A program made the position numbers and the translations under genes. From assembly GCF_000305775.1 (NCBI RefSeq), contig NC_018866.1, positions 2,437,001 through 2,501,000 of the forward strand: a stretch of DNA of 64,000 nt. The letters run 5' to 3'. The DNA is from Dehalobacter sp. DCA. GTDB lineage: Bacteria > Bacillota > Desulfitobacteriia > Desulfitobacteriales > Syntrophobotulaceae. Each line of letters opens with the position of its first letter. The stretch's first letter is position 1. The notes below the pieces were generated by a model. It saw only the letters and a program-made list of their open reading frames with translations. It ran no database searches and was not told the DNA's origin. Below are positions 60,716-64,000 of the stretch, piece by piece.

Positions 60716-62475
60716 ACTTTCTCCTCCTGATTATGCTCGCTCTTTATGTCGTAATTCCAATAGTTCTCAAAGAACCTGAACGCCGATGATTCGTCATACT
60801 TTTTGAGGTTGTCTTCAATATCGACAAGTAAGCAAGTTTCGTTGCCTCCCATCATCGGTCCTCGGAGACCGCGTCCGATCATCTGACTATACAGGACGAC
60901 GGATTGTGTTGGTCTAGTAATAAAAACACATTTAATATTCGTGGCATCAAACCCCGTAGTCAACACTTCAAAGTTTATTAGGATATTAAGGCCGTCTTCT
61001 CTATCCTTGAAGCGTCGGATCGCCTGTCTTCTCATAACAGGATCCATGTTTCCGAATACACAGGCATTATTGATGCCTTGCAGAGTAAGCGCTGCCGAAA
61101 GTAATGACCCATGCTCAACCGAACAGGCAAATACAATCGTGGGAATTTTGTCTTCATTCAAGTGTATCAGTTTGTCGAGGATCGATAAATTTCGGCTTTT
61201 ATTCCGCCCTATCGTTTCAATGAACTTTTTTGAGTAATCGTCGTATCCATTTGCGGTAGCCTGAATTCTGAGCTTTCTTAACTCTCGTTCGCTTAGCGAT
61301 TCAGGGTAAGTAATACGTTCGCGATGTATCTTTGCTAAAATCTGTCGAGACTGAAAATGGCGGATTATATCTGTTTCATTTTTGGCATTAAGTGCCTTAA
61401 CCCTTGAAAGGTTGATGCTGTTAATAATTTCAGGGTCGATGCCGATAATTCTGCCTTCGAACATGTTTACTAAGCGCTGAATGTCTTCGTTGTCGGAGAT
61501 GTTTCTGCCCGGTGTCGCCGTCAGCCCGATTAATGAGCGGTCGGACATATTGGGTTTTCGAATCATCAGTCCGTTAATCAGCTTTTTGGTTTCTGTAGCC
61601 GCTGCTTTATGCGCTTCATCTACGACAACAAGACGGCAATCCTCAACAAGACGATTAAATACCTGCGGTTTGCTAGCAGCTATAGACATGAGCTTTTGAA
61701 AACCGCAGAAAAGAAAGCCGGAAAGCGGTTCTCCATCGTCGGGAATATCAAATTTACCCCAGAGCTTATATGTCTTTACATCGCCCTTACCAAGATGCCG
61801 CCAAACAGAAATGAATGTCTCATAGGCTTGATAAAGCAGCTCTGTTGTGTGAGCCAGCCAAATAACCAAGCCTTGCTTATTAAGGTTGATATTAAAATGG
61901 TGTACAATCGTGTGCATCGCTGTTTTTGTTTTACCGGTTCCTGTGGGCATTTGAACCAGCATCCTGACTAATGGGGTATCAGACATAAGTTCATTAAGGA
62001 GGCGTTGTTTGACCACAAATTGGTAATCTAGCAGCTCAAAGAAACGTTCCGGAGCTGAAATGCACGCAACTGCGTCCTCTTCTGAATTCTCTTGTTGAAA
62101 AATATCTTCTGTAATTCCTAGCAATGAGAGCAAATGATCGTTTACATTGTCTTTACGCCATGAACGAGCAGCGACAAATTCGACTATTTCCTTCAAATCA
62201 GTTGATGCCTGATATTTCTTTGGCATTACATCGCGAAACGATAGTATGTCGTTTTTTCCCAGTCGAGTGAGAAATAATTGCCGAAAAGACTTGTCCTTCA
62301 GAATCGTTACACCATGTATTGTAGCAATCATATCTGCCAATGTGGTCTTCTTAAATAACGACTGATCATTTGGTGTCCATTCAATCAGCATGTCAGCAAG
62401 ATTATTTCCTAGAAGAGCTTTCAACTCGTCCGTTGCATATGTTGACAGCACCTTCTTGAATCTGGTTAAATCCAT
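60712..62475 (-). CDS. superfamily 2 DEAD/DEAH helicase
   Basis: A 587-residue DNA helicase/translocase of the type III restriction-like SF2 group: N-terminal helical domain (1-165), Walker A MPTGTGKTKTA (176-186), DEAH box VVVDEAHKA, motif III GLTATPGR, and motif VI QMIGRGLRGP. No nuclease domain is attached. It begins ten bases after the cysteine desulfurase gene stop and overlaps the ATPase gene. In the operon it would unwind or scan DNA. Confidence 0.9.
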   Translation of the reverse strand: MDLTRFKKVLSTYATDELKALLGNNLADMLIEWTPNDQSLFKKTTLADMIATIHGVTILKDKSFRQLFLTRLGKNDILSFRDVMPKKYQASTDLKEIVEFVAARSWRKDNVNDHLLSLLGITEDIFQQENSEEDAVACISAPERFFELLDYQFVVKQRLLNELMSDTPLVRMLVQMPTGTGKTKTAMHTIVHHFNINLNKQGLVIWLAHTTELLYQAYETFISVWRHLGKGDVKTYKLWGKFDIPDDGEPLSGFLFCGFQKLMSIAASKPQVFNRLVEDCRLVVVDEAHKAAATETKKLINGLMIRKPNMSDRSLIGLTATPGRNISDNEDIQRLVNMFEGRIIGIDPEIINSINLSRVKALNAKNETDIIRHFQSRQILAKIHRERITYPESLSERELRKLRIQATANGYDDYSKKFIETIGRNKSRNLSILDKLIHLNEDKIPTIVFACSVEHGSLLSAALTLQGINNACVFGNMDPVMRRQAIRRFKDREDGLNILINFEVLTTGFDATNIKCVFITRPTQSVVLYSQMIGRGLRGPMMGGNETCLLVDIEDNLKKYDESSAFRFFENYWNYDIKSEHNQEEKV

Positions 62476-62485
62476 TTCTCTTACC

Positions 62486-63637
62486 TCAACTATTCTCTAG
62501 GATATACTCTAATGCAGCTTCAAGCTGTACGAAATCTTCGTCAGTATTAAAATACCCGACGCTGAATCTCACCGTTCCGGAGGGGAAAGTCCCTAAGAAG
62601 CGGTGAGCATCCGGAGCACAATGTAGCCCAGAACGGACAGCGATGTCTCGTTCGCTGAGTATCTGCCCAATGTTATCACTACTATATCCCTCAAAGACCG
62701 TTGAAACGACACCAATGCCTAGTGCAGGGTCAAGCGGTGATACAATCTTAATGTTACTATACCTTGAGAGCAAATCAACCAACCGCTTGTGGTTTTCATT
62801 TTCCTTCTCGAAAATCGTATTTATTCTGACACGGTCAATCCATTTTAAGGACGCATTTAGACCTGAGATTGCTTGTATGTTTGGGCTTCCGGATTCATAG
62901 CGGTCAGGCAGAACATCAGGAAGTAAAGGGTTTGCTGAATCTGTTCCCGTACCACCATAAAGCAGCGGTTCCAGGCGGAAATCAGGGTTCATTATGAAAC
63001 CGCCTAAACCCAGAGGTCCGTAAAGCGTTTTATGAGCGGCGAATACTGCATAATCAATGTTATTGTTATTGAGGTCGGTATCAATGAGACCCATTGTCTG
63101 GCACATATCGATAACGTTCGTTGCGCCGTATCTCTTTGACTGAGTGCAAATTTCAACAATAGGAGCGATCACACCACAAACGTTACTTGCATGACTTATT
63201 ATGACTACGTTCGGCCTGTTCTCGGCGAACTGATACTTGATCTGCTCAAGGTCATAATTATAGGTCTCCTTATTAAAGGCAAGGGTGATCACATTGAACT
63301 TGAAGGTCTGCGCCGCATAGTTGATAACCCTTGTAACCGCGTTATGTTCGAAGGGAGATACGTATATGTTGAGGTTATCCTTGCAGATGAGACTCCGCAG
63401 AATGAGGTTTAATGCTTCTGTCGCTGAAGGTGTGAAAATGACCGTTTTGTTGTGGCAGCGGTTGAGGTCGAGAAGTAGTCTGCGGGTTTCGGCAACGAGC
63501 GCCGCGGCCTTAGCTGCCAGTTTATGCTGACCACGCCCGACATTCACGCCGCATTCACGGTAGAAAGTATCCATGAACTGATAAACTTCTTCCGGTTTAG
63601 GAAAAGTCGTTGCGGCATTATCAAAATAGGCGGTCAT
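62486..63637 (-). CDS. class V aminotransferase, cysteine desulfurase type
   Basis: A 383-residue PLP enzyme. The PLP lysine is Lys203 in FAAHKTLYGPLG, the PLP-binding His/Asp are in HASNVCG and VIDMCQTMG, and the persulfide Cys340 is in RSGLHCAPDAHRFLG. It would take sulfur from cysteine. Next to a DGQHR-domain gene this points to a DndA/IscS role in DNA phosphorothioation instead of housekeeping Fe-S assembly, for which IscU/IscR neighbours are missing. It is 16 bases after the DGQHR gene and ten before the helicase. Function by context is inference. Confidence 0.85.
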   Translation of the reverse strand: MTAYFDNAATTFPKPEEVYQFMDTFYRECGVNVGRGQHKLAAKAAALVAETRRLLLDLNRCHNKTVIFTPSATEALNLILRSLICKDNLNIYVSPFEHNAVTRVINYAAQTFKFNVITLAFNKETYNYDLEQIKYQFAENRPNVVIISHASNVCGVIAPIVEICTQSKRYGATNVIDMCQTMGLIDTDLNNNNIDYAVFAAHKTLYGPLGLGGFIMNPDFRLEPLLYGGTGTDSANPLLPDVLPDRYESGSPNIQAISGLNASLKWIDRVRINTIFEKENENHKRLVDLLSRYSNIKIVSPLDPALGIGVVSTVFEGYSSDNIGQILSERDIAVRSGLHCAPDAHRFLGTFPSGTVRFSVGYFNTDEDFVQLEAALEYILENS

Positions 63638-63653
63638 AGTATTCTCCTCATTT

Positions 63654-64000
63654 TTATATGTCTATTTCAAGTTGGTTTGCGGCTTCTACTTGTGTCATTT
63701 GAACCGCACTTGCGTAAGCACTGATAAGTCTCTTTTGCTCATCTGGCAATAACAGGTTTTTATCATAATAATGAATTAGGAGTAACTCTACAGCCTTATG
63801 ATGATTCACAAGCATCTTATGGTTTTTTCTATCCCACAGGACACCACCCCATTGGGCAGAATTAATATTTAGTTCAATTTTATTCATTTTCCTTGCTATG
63901 TCCTCGAAGCTATTTTCTGTTTTTTTATGGATAACGAGAATGGATTTAACGAATGGAATTAGTGCAGCTGGTCTAAAAAGAAGGTTTCCTCCATTTCGAT
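63654..64000 (-). CDS. C-terminal part of a DGQHR-domain (DndB-like) protein, cut by the window edge
   Basis: The frame is open from the right edge (114 residues visible). It begins RNGGNLLFRPAALIPFVKSI, then SFEDIARKMNKIELNINSAQ and VLWDRKNHKMLVNHHKAVEL. The GG(N/K)LLFRP...FV(K/R)xI and W..VLWD segments are those of DGQHR proteins such as DndB, DpdB and other DNA-modification regulators; the DGQHR motif itself would be upstream, outside the window. An internal ATG at 63887 should not be taken as the start. It is the first visible gene of the operon. Confidence 0.7.
   Translation of the reverse strand, partial: RNGGNLLFRPAALIPFVKSILVIHKKTENSFEDIARKMNKIELNINSAQWGGVLWDRKNHKMLVNHHKAVELLLIHYYDKNLLLPDEQKRLISAYASAVQMTQVEAANQLEIDI

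Overview
The window reads as one contig of a low-to-mid GC anaerobic Firmicute, most like the Desulfitobacterium / Desulfosporosinus / Dehalobacter group (Peptococcales). This is inferred from gene content: corrinoid O-demethylase genes, rubredoxin-fused FAD reductases, an aldo-keto reductase with two 4Fe-4S motifs, Cwb2 cell-wall repeats, DUF1659/DUF2922/DUF3102 proteins and Gram-positive LexA boxes. No rRNA, tRNA or CRISPR array was seen.

Layout. 0-9.5 kb: membrane and envelope housekeeping (YccF, pentapeptide, RDD, SppA), a MerR/GyrI regulator, an Fe-S aldo-keto reductase, a Cwb2-amidase and a WYL regulator behind an SOS promoter. 9.7-17 kb: pseudouridine synthase, Phd-Uma2 fusion, aldehyde dehydrogenase, AlkD-like protein, and a type I toxin locus with an orphan antisense copy. 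17.1-23.4 kb: a corrinoid methyl-transfer regulon (two corrinoid proteins, UroD-type methyltransferase, pterin methyltransferase, CobW GTPase that appears to start at ATC) with a PocR-AraC activator and a candidate operator. 24-27 kb: two propeller-like proteins. 27-30.7 kb: an unrecognised operon of radical SAM, membrane protein, ATC-hydrolase-like protein and Fe-S GMC oxidoreductase, containing a nine-unit 14-nt repeat. 30.8-34.3 kb: rubredoxin proteins, cupredoxin and small membrane proteins. 34.3-39.7 kb: a phosphorelay cluster (MASE3 hybrid kinase, OmpR regulator, HisKA-only protein, lone receiver) punctuated by three copies of one hairpin element. 40-47.6 kb: a YtrA-type GntR/ABC operon, then an ABC-2 exporter with its own two-component system and matching 11-bp repeat boxes. 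48-51.5 kb: DUF3102, DUF1659, DUF2922, YHYH/Big2 proteins.

51.2-57.9 kb is a decayed accessory region: frameshifted XRE and RhuM genes, a SLOG-like protein, SOS-promoted DinD, a second WYL regulator and paired small-gene/XRE modules. 57.9-64.0 kb is a tight minus-strand operon running in from the right edge: a DGQHR (DndB-like) protein cut by the edge, cysteine desulfurase, SF2 helicase, MORC/MutL-like GHKL ATPase and a PLD-family nuclease. This looks like a DNA phosphorothioation-linked defence system with an effector set I cannot match to a named system; it is the best candidate for something undescribed.

Starts were moved from the longest reading frame where a ribosome binding site supported it; each such choice is stated.
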